Shown: positions 15,458 to 23,651 of the stretch, in pieces
Numbering within the stretch: the stretch's first letter is position 1
Layout: each line of letters opens with the position of its first letter
Assembly: GCA_965652645.1 (NCBI GenBank)
Contig: CBFGXE010000002.1
Span: 106,627 to 170,626 of the forward strand
DNA: 64,000 bases
Direction of reading: 5' to 3'
DNA from: ZC4RG30 sp965652645
GTDB lineage: Bacteria > Pseudomonadota > Gammaproteobacteria > Steroidobacterales > Steroidobacteraceae
Program-made: the position numbers and the translations under genes
Notes under the pieces: generated by a model
The model's input: only the letters and a program-made list of their open reading frames with translations
The model's database searches: none
Told to the model about the DNA's origin: nothing

Positions 15458-16807
15458 ATGATGCGAATTCTGATCATGGCGCTGGCGGCGGTGCTGCTGC
15501 TGCCGGAAACCGGCCGCGCACAGGACCTGGGCGCCGGCCTCGACATCCTCACGGCGCGGGTGGAAAAACTGGAGGCAACGCGCGCAGTCCGCAAGCTGCA
15601 ACGCGCCTTTGGCTACTACATGGACCGCGGCCTCTGGGGCGATGCGGCGGATCTCTTCGCCGACGACGGCACCTTCGAGATGGGCCTGGATGGCGTCTAC
15701 GCCGGCAAGGCACGCATCCGCGAATACCTGAAGCGCCTGCACGGCAACCAGGAAGGCCTGGCCTACGGGCAGCTCAATGAATGGGTCACCCTGCAGCCGG
15801 CCATCTTCATTTCCGCCGACGGCCGCAGTGCCACGGCGCGCTGGCGCGACCACGGCATGCTGGGCCAGTACAAGAAGCACGCGGAATGGCGCGACGGCAT
15901 CTACGAGAACACCTATGTGAAGGACCAGGGCGTGTGGAAGATCAAGTCCCTGCACCTGTACGTGAACTTCGTGGCGCCATATGAGAAGGGATGGGCGCGA
16001 CTGAAACCGGGCGAAGGGCTGGTGCGCAGCCAGGCTTCGGTGGAGTTCCCGCCCGACCGACCAGCAACTTCCACCTACGCGGCGTTCCCCGGGGTCCAGG
16101 TTCCGCCCTTCCAGGCGACGAACCCCGTCACCGGAAAGACGGCACGCTCCACGGCACAGGTCAGCGGCCGGCTTGCTCCCTACGCAGAACGCATCGCGCG
16201 ACTCGAAGACCATGATGCGGTTGAGAACCTGCAGGCCATGTTCGGCTTCTATTTCGACAAGGGCCTGTGGGGCGAGGCCGCCAGCCTGTTCGCGCGCAAT
16301 GGCGAATTTGAATATGGCCAGAGCGGCGTGTACGTGGGCCAGGAGCGCATCCGCAGGGCCCTGCTGCTGTTCGGTCCCGAGGGCCTGGGCAACGGCCGGC
16401 TCAACAACCACATGATGCTGCAGCCGGTGATCACGGTGGCGAGCGACGGCCGCACCGCCAGGGGTCGTTTCCAGGGTCCGGTGCAGCTTTCCGAGCCCGG
16501 CCAGAACGGCATCTGGGGCGTGGGCATCTACGAGAATGAATACGTGAAGGAAGGTGGCGTGTGGAAACTCGCGAAGCTGCATTTCATGCCCACCGCCTTC
16601 ACCGACTACGACCGTGGCTGGGCCCGCTCGCTGCTGCCGATGAAGGGACCCAGCGCGCTGTTCCCGCCGGACCGGCCGCCCACCGTGGTGTATCGCACCC
16701 TGCCCGGCCAGTACCTGCCACCCTTCAGCTATCCGCACCCGGTAACCGGCGCTCCCCTGGATCGCCTGCCGCAGGCCGCGGACAGCGTCACCGGAGCCGT
16801 ACGATGA
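15458..16807 (+). CDS. Exported double SnoaL_4/NTF2-like domain protein
   Basis: 449 aa. Cleavable signal (RILIMALAAVLLLPETGRAQ). Two homologous SnoaL_4-type NTF2-like domains follow: residues about 35-160 (VRKLQRAFGYYMDRGLWGDAADLFADDGTFEMG) and about 250-380 (VENLQAMFGFYFDKGLWGEAASLFARNGEFEYG), each followed by a GVWKxxxLHxYxxF strand and a proline-rich ending. NTF2-like domains form cone-shaped pockets for small hydrophobic ligands; the role here is unknown. ATG 15458 (or the adjacent 15461) follows AGGGGTGGAG. The stop overlaps the next gene's start (ATGA). Confidence 0.8.
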   Translation: MMRILIMALAAVLLLPETGRAQDLGAGLDILTARVEKLEATRAVRKLQRAFGYYMDRGLWGDAADLFADDGTFEMGLDGVYAGKARIREYLKRLHGNQEGLAYGQLNEWVTLQPAIFISADGRSATARWRDHGMLGQYKKHAEWRDGIYENTYVKDQGVWKIKSLHLYVNFVAPYEKGWARLKPGEGLVRSQASVEFPPDRPATSTYAAFPGVQVPPFQATNPVTGKTARSTAQVSGRLAPYAERIARLEDHDAVENLQAMFGFYFDKGLWGEAASLFARNGEFEYGQSGVYVGQERIRRALLLFGPEGLGNGRLNNHMMLQPVITVASDGRTARGRFQGPVQLSEPGQNGIWGVGIYENEYVKEGGVWKLAKLHFMPTAFTDYDRGWARSLLPMKGPSALFPPDRPPTVVYRTLPGQYLPPFSYPHPVTGAPLDRLPQAADSVTGAVR

Positions 16808-17586
16808 ACCGCGCTGCCCTGGTCGCGGCCCTGCTGGCCGCCACGCTTTCCGCACCGCTCGCCGCCCAGTCGGTGGAGGAACGGCTCGCGGCCCTGGACC
16901 AGCGCATCACGCGCCTGGAGGACATGAACGCCATCGAGCGCCTGCAGCGCACCTACGGCTATTTCGTCGACAAGAGCCAGTGGACGCCGCTGTCGGAACT
17001 GTTCACCGACGACGCCACGCTGGAGATCGGCGGCAAGGGCCTGTTCCTGGGACGGCATCGCGTGCTCGAGTACATGCAGACTGCCTTCGGCCCCGATGGC
17101 GCGAAGGAAAACTCGCTGGCCAACCACATGCAGTTCCAGTCCATTCCCGACATCTCGCCGGATGGCAAGACCGGCTGGATCCGCTCGCGCGCCTATGTGA
17201 TGAGCACCGGCGGCTGGGGGCTGCCGCTGTACGAGAACGAATACCGCAAGGAAAACGGCGTCTGGAAAATCAGCCGCCTCACCGGCCCGTTCACCATGTA
17301 TTCCAACTGGGATGGCTGGGGCAAGAACGCACTGAACAACACCTGGCCGGACAAGTTCGATCCCCCGCCCGACCTGCCGCCTTCCACCATCTATCTCACC
17401 TATCCGGCCTATTACATCGTGCCCTTCCACTATCCCAATCCGGTCACGGGCAGGCCCTTCCTGCCGGACCGCGATGAGGTCGGCGCCTATGCCGCGCCCC
17501 CGGGCACGCGCGAGCAGATGGAGGCATTGAAGGTCGGCCGCCTTGCCAACGGCACGCAGCCCATCGCCGAGCCGCCCCGCGACTAG
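16804..17586 (+). CDS. Exported SnoaL_4/NTF2-like protein
   Basis: 260 aa. Signal peptide (ALVAALLAATLSAPLAAQ), a short amphipathic helix (VEERLAALDQRITRLED), then a SnoaL_4 domain (AIERLQRTYGYFVDKSQWTPLSELFTDDATLEIG) and a proline/aromatic-rich end. It is clearly homologous to both halves of the preceding protein and is coupled to it by a 4-base ATGA overlap, so three NTF2-like domains are made from one mRNA. Its stop codon shares bases (CTAG) with the convergent kinase gene. Function unknown. Confidence 0.8.
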   Translation: MNRAALVAALLAATLSAPLAAQSVEERLAALDQRITRLEDMNAIERLQRTYGYFVDKSQWTPLSELFTDDATLEIGGKGLFLGRHRVLEYMQTAFGPDGAKENSLANHMQFQSIPDISPDGKTGWIRSRAYVMSTGGWGLPLYENEYRKENGVWKISRLTGPFTMYSNWDGWGKNALNNTWPDKFDPPPDLPPSTIYLTYPAYYIVPFHYPNPVTGRPFLPDRDEVGAYAAPPGTREQMEALKVGRLANGTQPIAEPPRD

Positions 17587-19262
17587 GGCCGGGAGCCGGC
17601 CACCATCGGGCCGCGTGCCGCGCGGCCCAGCCGCTCCACGTTGCTGAGCAGCGCCGCGGCCTCCACCGGCTTGCGCAGGTGGCACTGGAAGCCGGCGGCA
17701 ATGGCCCGGCTCTGGTCCTCGGCCCGCACATAGGCGGTGAGCGCAATCGCCGGCACCACCGCGCCGGCATCGCTGCGGGCCCGGATGCGACGCATCAGCG
17801 AATAGCCGTCGGTGCCCGGCATGCCCACGTCGCTGACGATGACGTGTGGCATGGCGGTGTCGAGGAAGTGCAGCGCCTCGTCCGCGGAGGACGCCGTGGC
17901 CACGGTGGCCTGGCAGTCCTGCAGCAGCCTCTGCACCAGCGCACGTGCATCCGGCTCGTCGTCAACCACCAGCACGCGAAGGCCCTGCAGGTCGACGGAC
18001 GGAAGCTCTTCTTCGCTGTCGGCGGCCTGGGCCAGCAGCGGCTGGACTTCGGCCGGCATCACGGCCTCCGCGGGCCGCGTGGTCACCGGCAACGTCACGC
18101 GGAACACCGCCCCCTTCGAGCGACCGTCGCTGCATGCGCTGACCGTGCCACCGTGCAGTTCGACCAGCTGTCGCACGATGGACAGCCCCAGCCCCAGCCC
18201 GCCATGCCGGCGGGTGCTGGAGGCATCGCCCTGGCGGAAGCGCTCGAAGATGAATTGCAGCACCTCCGGCGCGATGCCTTCGCCGTTGTCGGCGACATCC
18301 ACGTGCACCTGCTGGCCGGCACGCAGCAGTTTCACCGACACCCGCCCGTCCTTCTGCGTGAACTTCAGCGCATTGGAGAGCAGGTTCCACAGCACCTGCT
18401 GCAGGCGGTTCGGGTCGCCGTGCACGGGAACGGGCTCACTGCCCAGGTCCACGGACAGCACCACACCCTTGGCCTCGGCGGTGGGTCGCACGGTCTCGAT
18501 GGTGGAACGGATCACCGCGCCCAGGTCCACCGGCCGCAGTTCCAGCCGCACCTTGCCGGAGATGATGCCGCTCATGTCGAGCAGGTCACCGATGATCTGC
18601 GCCTGCGAGCGGGCATTACGCTCGATCACGGCAAGGCCATTGAGCACGTCCTCGGTGAGGCCCGGGCTGCGACGCAATACCCGTGCCCAGCCGAGCACTG
18701 CATTCAGCGGCGTGCGCAGCTCGTGGCTGAGCGTGGCCAGGAATTCGTCCTTGCTGCGGCCGGCGCGTTCGGCATCGGTGCGGGCGATGCGCTCGGACTC
18801 CAGCAGTTGCTCGCGCTCGCGCACGAAATCGCGCACCTGGTACTGCCTTTCGCGCGCGCGCAGCACCGAGCGCACCAACGACAGCAGCGTGGACATGCGC
18901 ATGGGTCGCTCGACCACGCTCACGTTGCCAAGGCGGGAAACGATGCCGGTGAACAGCGGCGACTCCCGGCCGAACTTGGAAAGCACGATCACCGGCGTTT
19001 CCGACCACATGGGCTCGCCGGCCTGCCAGGCCAGCAGTCGCGGCGCATCGGCCAGCAGGGCCTCCTCCGAGAGGATCACCGCACCGGCACCTTCCTCCAG
19101 CGCCGCGCAGAGCTTCTCCACGTCGGCCACTGCGGTGCATTCGATGCGCGCGCCGGACAGCACCTTGCCGATCGCCAGCCCGTCCGCATGCGTGGGCGGC
19201 AGCACCAGGATGCGCAGCTCGTTTGGCAGCCGCGCCGGGGATGCCAGCCGCTCAGCCGCCAC
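17583..19262 (-). CDS. Hybrid sensor histidine kinase with N-terminal pseudo-receiver
   Basis: 559 aa, soluble. Residues about 15-135 form a receiver-like fold (RILVLPPTHADGLAIGKVL) in which the phospho-acceptor region reads AVILSEEAL with no Asp, so it is a pseudo-receiver. A helical linker follows, then HisKA with H180 (FLATLSHELRTPLN), HATPase_c with N-box (LWNLLSNALKF, about 291-301), G1 (VADNGEGI, about 323-330) and G2 (GGLGLGLSI, about 354-362). A C-terminal true receiver has D478 (VIVSDVGMPG) and K531. The GTG start at 19262 overlaps the KaiC-like stop by 11 bases, indicating coupled translation. The output of the C-terminal receiver is not evident. Confidence 0.9.
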   Translation of the reverse strand: MAAERLASPARLPNELRILVLPPTHADGLAIGKVLSGARIECTAVADVEKLCAALEEGAGAVILSEEALLADAPRLLAWQAGEPMWSETPVIVLSKFGRESPLFTGIVSRLGNVSVVERPMRMSTLLSLVRSVLRARERQYQVRDFVREREQLLESERIARTDAERAGRSKDEFLATLSHELRTPLNAVLGWARVLRRSPGLTEDVLNGLAVIERNARSQAQIIGDLLDMSGIISGKVRLELRPVDLGAVIRSTIETVRPTAEAKGVVLSVDLGSEPVPVHGDPNRLQQVLWNLLSNALKFTQKDGRVSVKLLRAGQQVHVDVADNGEGIAPEVLQFIFERFRQGDASSTRRHGGLGLGLSIVRQLVELHGGTVSACSDGRSKGAVFRVTLPVTTRPAEAVMPAEVQPLLAQAADSEEELPSVDLQGLRVLVVDDEPDARALVQRLLQDCQATVATASSADEALHFLDTAMPHVIVSDVGMPGTDGYSLMRRIRARSDAGAVVPAIALTAYVRAEDQSRAIAAGFQCHLRKPVEAAALLSNVERLGRAARGPMVAGSRP

Positions 19263-20760
19263 CGGGTGGCTTCCTCAGCAACGTGCCATCCGTGCCAACG
19301 TACGCCGGCGTGCCGGTGAGGATGCCGTGGAAATCCACCAGCGGCTCGCCGATCTGCACGCCCCGCTCCTCCATGTCGATCTCGCGGATGGACCGCTCAT
19401 GGCGGCCATTGCGCTTCTTCACCACCGAGACGGCCCGCCGCACGGTACCGCCAGCCTCGAAGTAGCGGAACAGGACGACGTTGTCGGCAAGATAGGTGGT
19501 ATCCACCGGTGAGGCCATGTTGCCCACCATGCCACTCTGCGTCACGGTGAGGATGGTGACCACGCCGAGCTGCCCGAGATAGGAGAGCAGTTCATGCAGC
19601 TGTGCCGTGAGGAACTTCTCCTCCGGCATGGCGTTGAGGTAGCCATTGAGGCTGTCGATGATGATCAGGCGTGCCGGCCCGCCGGGCCCTTCCGACTCCG
19701 CGGCCCGCCGCACCGTGGTGGCGAATTCGCCCGAGGACATCTCGGCCGGATCGATCTGCTGCAGCGTGATCAATCCCTCGCGCACCCACTTCTGCATGTC
19801 CATGCCGAGCTTGCGGGAGCGGGAGTGGAAGGTGGGGATGTTCTCGTCGAAGATGAACATGGCTACCCGCTTTCCCTGCGCCGCCATCTGCACCGCGAAA
19901 AGCGTGGCTAACGTGGATTTGCCGGTTCCCGCGGGCCCCAGCATCAGTGTGCTGGTGCCCGCTGGCAGGCCACCCCCCAGCAGGGCGTCGAGCTTCGGGT
20001 GGCCGCTGGGTACATCGTGCTCGATGAAGGGATACGTGTGCTCCGCGGCGACGAGCCGCGGAAACACGTCCAGACCGCCCCGCCGGATGACGAAGTCATG
20101 GTAGCCACCCCGATAGGCCACTCCCCGCATCTTGGCCACGCGCAGGCGGCGCCGCTCGGCGCCATAACCGTTGGCGAGCTGCTCCAGCACCACAACGCCG
20201 TGGGCGATGCTCTGCAGGTGGTCGTCTTCCCTGCCCCCGGTCTGGTCGTCCAGCAGCAGCACGGTGCAGTCATGGCCGGCGAAGTAATGTTTCAGGGCCA
20301 GCACCTGGCGGCGATAGCGCAGGATGTTCTGTGCCACCAGGCGCAACTCGGAAAGAGAATCGAGCACGACGCGCTGCGGGCGCACCTCCTGCACCGCGGC
20401 GATCATCGCCTCGGTGGTCTCTCCCAGCTCCAGTTCAGAAGGGTTGAACACCGTGAGCTGCGCATTCGCCGAGAGGCTGCGCTCCGAGGACACCAGCTCC
20501 TTGATGCGCAGCTCCCTCAGGTCCCAGCCATGGCTGCGCGCGATCTTCTGGATCTCGGCATCACTTTCCGACAGCGTCACATAGAGGCAGCGCTCGCCCT
20601 GCGCCAGGCCCTGCAGCAGGAACTGCATCGCGAGCGTGGTCTTGCCGGTGCCGGGAGCACCGGAAATCAGCGACAGGCAATTCTGCGGAAATCCACCTTT
20701 CAGGATGTCGTCGAGGCCCGGGATACCCGTGGGCACGACAACATCGGAGACCTCGGCCAT
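19252..20760 (-). CDS. KaiC-like double-domain RecA-fold ATPase
   Basis: 502 aa with CI and CII ATPase halves. Walker A motifs are GAPGTGKTT (34-42) and GPAGTGKST (275-283), and Walker B-like strands are RVVLDSLSELR and RLIIIDSLNGY. The catalytic Glu pair of KaiC is S64-E65 in CI and D305-E306 in CII, so one Glu remains in each. The CII position corresponding to KaiC S431/T432 reads T421-T422 (VDTTYLADNVVLF), potential autophosphorylation sites by my alignment. No kaiA or kaiB lies nearby; the partner is the hybrid kinase whose start lies within this gene's end. It probably acts as an ATP-driven switch on kinase signalling rather than a clock. Confidence 0.9.
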   Translation of the reverse strand: MAEVSDVVVPTGIPGLDDILKGGFPQNCLSLISGAPGTGKTTLAMQFLLQGLAQGERCLYVTLSESDAEIQKIARSHGWDLRELRIKELVSSERSLSANAQLTVFNPSELELGETTEAMIAAVQEVRPQRVVLDSLSELRLVAQNILRYRRQVLALKHYFAGHDCTVLLLDDQTGGREDDHLQSIAHGVVVLEQLANGYGAERRRLRVAKMRGVAYRGGYHDFVIRRGGLDVFPRLVAAEHTYPFIEHDVPSGHPKLDALLGGGLPAGTSTLMLGPAGTGKSTLATLFAVQMAAQGKRVAMFIFDENIPTFHSRSRKLGMDMQKWVREGLITLQQIDPAEMSSGEFATTVRRAAESEGPGGPARLIIIDSLNGYLNAMPEEKFLTAQLHELLSYLGQLGVVTILTVTQSGMVGNMASPVDTTYLADNVVLFRYFEAGGTVRRAVSVVKKRNGRHERSIREIDMEERGVQIGEPLVDFHGILTGTPAYVGTDGTLLRKPPGGG

Positions 20761-20883
20761 CCGGACACTCCCTTGATCGTCACGGGCGGCCGGACCGGCG
20801 GGAGGGCCCGCGGCAATTCCGCCAGAAGCCGGATTGTTGCACACGGCCCGTCGGCGGATTTTCGGTGCAGGACTACAACGCGC

Positions 20884-20901
20884 TGTAGGAGTCGTCCTAC
20901 A
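20884..20901. repeat. Perfect 7-base inverted repeat TGTAGGA-N4-TCCTACA
   Basis: TGTAGGA (20884-20890) and TCCTACA (20895-20901) surround GTCG in the 211-base gap upstream of the KaiC-like gene and downstream of the reductase gene. It could be a regulator site or a REP-like element; TGTAGGAG also occurs in pseudomonad REP sequences. I see no promoter hexamers tied to it. Confidence 0.5.
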
Positions 20902-20971
20902 CGAGCAGGGCTGGACGCGCCATCGTGCTGGCGGGTGGAGTGTGGAATCGCCCGCCGCCCCGAGGATGGGG

Positions 20972-21955
20972 CTATTTGCTGCGGATGCGCTCCAGGGCGC
21001 GGCAGAGATGGTAGAGCGCATCAAGCGTCGGCATGGGAACACCAAGCTCGCGTCCCTGCCGCAGCGCCACCGCCACCGTCTCCTCCAGTTCCAGCGGCCG
21101 GCCGGCCTCGAAATCCTGCAGCGAGGACATGCGGTGCAAGGGCGCGGCGGCCTGCATGTTCTCGTTCCGGCGGATGACTGCCGCGGCGGCCTCCTCCTCC
21201 GTGCCGCGCGCCATGGAGACGATGGGCAGCATGGAATCATCGCTGAGCGTGATGCCGCGGGCCGCGGCCAGCGCCGCCATCTCGCGCGACACCCGTGCGA
21301 TCAGCCGCGCACCATCCGGATCGAGCACCACCTTCCAGCTCACGGCGCGCGTGGCCACTGCCATGGTCATGTAGCCCGCCCAGCCGCAGAACTTCGACCA
21401 TTCGCGCCCGACGATGTCCGGCACCGCCCGCGTGCGGATGCCGGCTCGTTCGAGCAGGTCGGCAAGGGCCGCGGCCCGCGCTCCATCGCCTTCCAGGTCG
21501 CCGATGAGCGTCATCACGTTGCGGGTGAAGAGCACCGTGCCATCCGGACGCAGCTCGCCGCTGGCATCGCTCAGCGCACCAATCACCGCCGCGCGACCGA
21601 AGGCATCCACCAGCAGGTCGTTCTTGAAGGCACCGTTCTGCAGCGACATCACGGCGTTGAATTGCACGTGGCGCAATGGCGCAAGCGCAGCCGCGGTGCC
21701 CAGGGTCTTCATCCCCACCATGAGCACTCCGGCGCGACGCAGTTGCGAGGCATCGGTGATCACCGGGACCTGCACGCTCATGTCATCAATGCCGGTGACC
21801 CGCAGGCCATGGGCGCGGATCTGCTGTGCGCGTCGCTCGCGCACCAGCATGGCCACGGAGTGGCCGGCGCGGGCCAGGCAGGCACCGAAGATGGTGCCCA
21901 TGGCGCCGGCGCCGAGGATGACGAAGTCAGGTGCGTCAGGTTGTGCTTGCGACAT
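20972..21955 (-). CDS. Ketopantoate reductase (ApbA/PanE) family oxidoreductase
   Basis: 327 aa. N-terminal NADP-binding Rossmann fold with FVILGAGAMGTIFGACLARA (residues about 12-31), then VGMKTLGTAA where family members carry the catalytic Lys. The ApbA C-terminal domain includes SKFCGWAGYMTMAVATRA and MSSLQDFEAGRPLELEETV, the latter the family signature. True PanE makes pantoate for coenzyme A, but the position at the end of a catabolic-looking operon suggests another 2-oxo-acid or aldehyde substrate. ATG 21955 was chosen over a GTG two codons upstream. Confidence 0.88.
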   Translation of the reverse strand: MSQAQPDAPDFVILGAGAMGTIFGACLARAGHSVAMLVRERRAQQIRAHGLRVTGIDDMSVQVPVITDASQLRRAGVLMVGMKTLGTAAALAPLRHVQFNAVMSLQNGAFKNDLLVDAFGRAAVIGALSDASGELRPDGTVLFTRNVMTLIGDLEGDGARAAALADLLERAGIRTRAVPDIVGREWSKFCGWAGYMTMAVATRAVSWKVVLDPDGARLIARVSREMAALAAARGITLSDDSMLPIVSMARGTEEEAAAAVIRRNENMQAAAPLHRMSSLQDFEAGRPLELEETVAVALRQGRELGVPMPTLDALYHLCRALERIRSK

Positions 21956-21994
21956 GGCCACAGGATACGCGATGGCACCGCAGGCGCGGCTGGT

Positions 21995-22873
21995 TCACGC
22001 CGGCATCGACTCCCTGACGGATTCCAGGAACTGCCGCAGGCTGCGGGCCGGACGTCCGGTGATGTCGCGGTAATCCTGCGTGACGATGTCGAACTCGCCT
22101 GCCTCGATGGCCTGCATGGTGCCCAGCGTGCTGCGAGAGATCTCCGGCGGCACGCCCCACTTGCGGGTCATGTACTGCGGCCAGTCCGCGGCCGCGACGG
22201 GCTCGTAGCGCACGGGCCGCGCGAACACCTCGGACATCAGCGCAGCCACTTCCTCGCCGGAATGGTTCTGCTCCATCGTCTCAGAGTACGTGCGGCCCGG
22301 GGGCTCATCCCGCAACAGCACCCGTGCCGCGGAGCAGCCCAGGTCCGCGCGGGCCACGTAGGCACAGCGCGCCTTGCCACCGGGGCGGCGGAATGCGCCG
22401 TCCGCCAGCGTTTCCGCCAGGTCTCCCACCAGCAGGTCGGCGTACAGCGCATGGCGCAGGATGGTGTAATGCAGGCCCGAGGCCGCAAGTGCCTGCTCGG
22501 TGGGAAAGTGCACCGCCCGGCTGTGTTCGACCAGCGGGCATTCCGCGTTCAGGAAGCTGGCGTACACCACATGGCGCACCCCGGCCGCCTGCGCGGCCCC
22601 GATGGCATTGAGGTTCTGCTGCAACCGGACCTCGTCCGGATCGTAGGTGGGTATGAACAGGGCCTTCTGGATGCCCTGCAATGCCCGCTGCATCAGGCCG
22701 GGGTCGCGGTAGTCGGCCGGCCGCACGCTCACGCCACGTTCCGCGAGCTCGCGCGCAAAGGGCGTATCCACGTTGCGCGTTCCCACTGCGAGACCTGCGG
22801 CACCGGCATCCTCGAGGATGCTGTTGATGACCGCCCTTGCGAACTGACCGTTCGCTCCCGAAACAAATATCAT
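21995..22873 (-). CDS. NmrA-like NAD(P)-binding atypical SDR
   Basis: 292 aa. Begins MIFVSGANGQFARAVINSIL, the GxxGxxG nucleotide-binding motif of atypical short-chain reductases of the NmrA/TMR group. VRHVVYASFLNAECPL and FPTEQALAASGLHYTILRHALY are the typical follow-on segments, with YTILR standing where active-site residues vary. Members of this branch include NAD(P)H:quinone oxidoreductase-like enzymes and redox sensors. It lies between the hydrolase and the ketopantoate-reductase-like gene with gaps of 20 and 39 bases, so it is probably co-transcribed. Confidence 0.85.
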   Translation of the reverse strand: MIFVSGANGQFARAVINSILEDAGAAGLAVGTRNVDTPFARELAERGVSVRPADYRDPGLMQRALQGIQKALFIPTYDPDEVRLQQNLNAIGAAQAAGVRHVVYASFLNAECPLVEHSRAVHFPTEQALAASGLHYTILRHALYADLLVGDLAETLADGAFRRPGGKARCAYVARADLGCSAARVLLRDEPPGRTYSETMEQNHSGEEVAALMSEVFARPVRYEPVAAADWPQYMTRKWGVPPEISRSTLGTMQAIEAGEFDIVTQDYRDITGRPARSLRQFLESVRESMPA

Positions 22874-22893
22874 CCGCTGCCCTCCGCGACCGA

Positions 22894-23619
22894 CTATGCG
22901 CCTGGAATGGCCGACTCGATCATGTCAGTGGTTTCGACCACAGCCACATGCTGCAGGTCATGCGTGTAGGGCATCTCCTCCACGCGCCAGCCGGGTGTCT
23001 GACGAAGCCGCGCGGCAACCGGCGCAAAGGTGTCGTTCCTGTAGCCGGTGGCCAGCACATAGGCCTTGTGCGCAATGCGCTCGCGCGCGCCGGTAAGCCG
23101 GACCTTCTCGCTGAAGCAGTGCACCGACTGGGGCACGCGTCGCTCCTCATAGGCCGCGCGCGACACCGCATCCATGTGCGCGTTGAAGCCCACAGCTGTC
23201 ACCCGCGGCGGCGGCACCAGGTATTCCTCCCCCTCCGGCGGCAGGTGCGGCGGACCCGGCACCAGGTCGTTGAGCGATTGTCCGTCCCCGGGCAGGAAGG
23301 CGTCGAGGAACATGATGGATCGGATGGTGCCCTCTGGCAGCAGCTCCGGCACCACCGAGGCGGGAATGCCGCCATAGGAATGGGCGATGAGCACCACGTC
23401 CTCCAGCCGCTCGAACTGGATCACGTTGGCCACGTCGCGCGCGTGCAGGCTCGCATTGACGGCAGGACTGGTGAGATGCACCCGCTCGCCCAGCCCCGTC
23501 AGCGTGGGCGTGAACACATGGTGTCCGCGCTCGCGCAGCAGGTCGGCCACGGCGCGCCAGCGCCAGCCTCCCACCCAGGCCCCATGCACAATGACAATTG
23601 TCGCGCGCCTTGCCGCCAT
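22894..23619 (-). CDS. Alpha/beta hydrolase (MenH/salicylate-esterase-like)
   Basis: 241 aa. The N-terminal IVIVHGAWVGGWRWRAVADLL holds the HG oxyanion segment; the nucleophile elbow is HSYGG (VVLIAHSYGGIPAS). The acid region is ATGYRNDTF and the catalytic His is in MPYTHDLQHVAV near the end. TPTLTGLGERVHLTSP is typical of the plant methyl-esterase/hydroxynitrile-lyase-like branch. It hydrolyses an ester or C-C bond of an unknown metabolite. It sits 32 bases after the MFS gene and 20 before the NmrA-like gene. Confidence 0.88.
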   Translation of the reverse strand: MAARRATIVIVHGAWVGGWRWRAVADLLRERGHHVFTPTLTGLGERVHLTSPAVNASLHARDVANVIQFERLEDVVLIAHSYGGIPASVVPELLPEGTIRSIMFLDAFLPGDGQSLNDLVPGPPHLPPEGEEYLVPPPRVTAVGFNAHMDAVSRAAYEERRVPQSVHCFSEKVRLTGARERIAHKAYVLATGYRNDTFAPVAARLRQTPGWRVEEMPYTHDLQHVAVVETTDMIESAIPGA

Positions 23620-23651
23620 CCTCGTCTCCCCCCAGTCAGAACCGGATTCCG

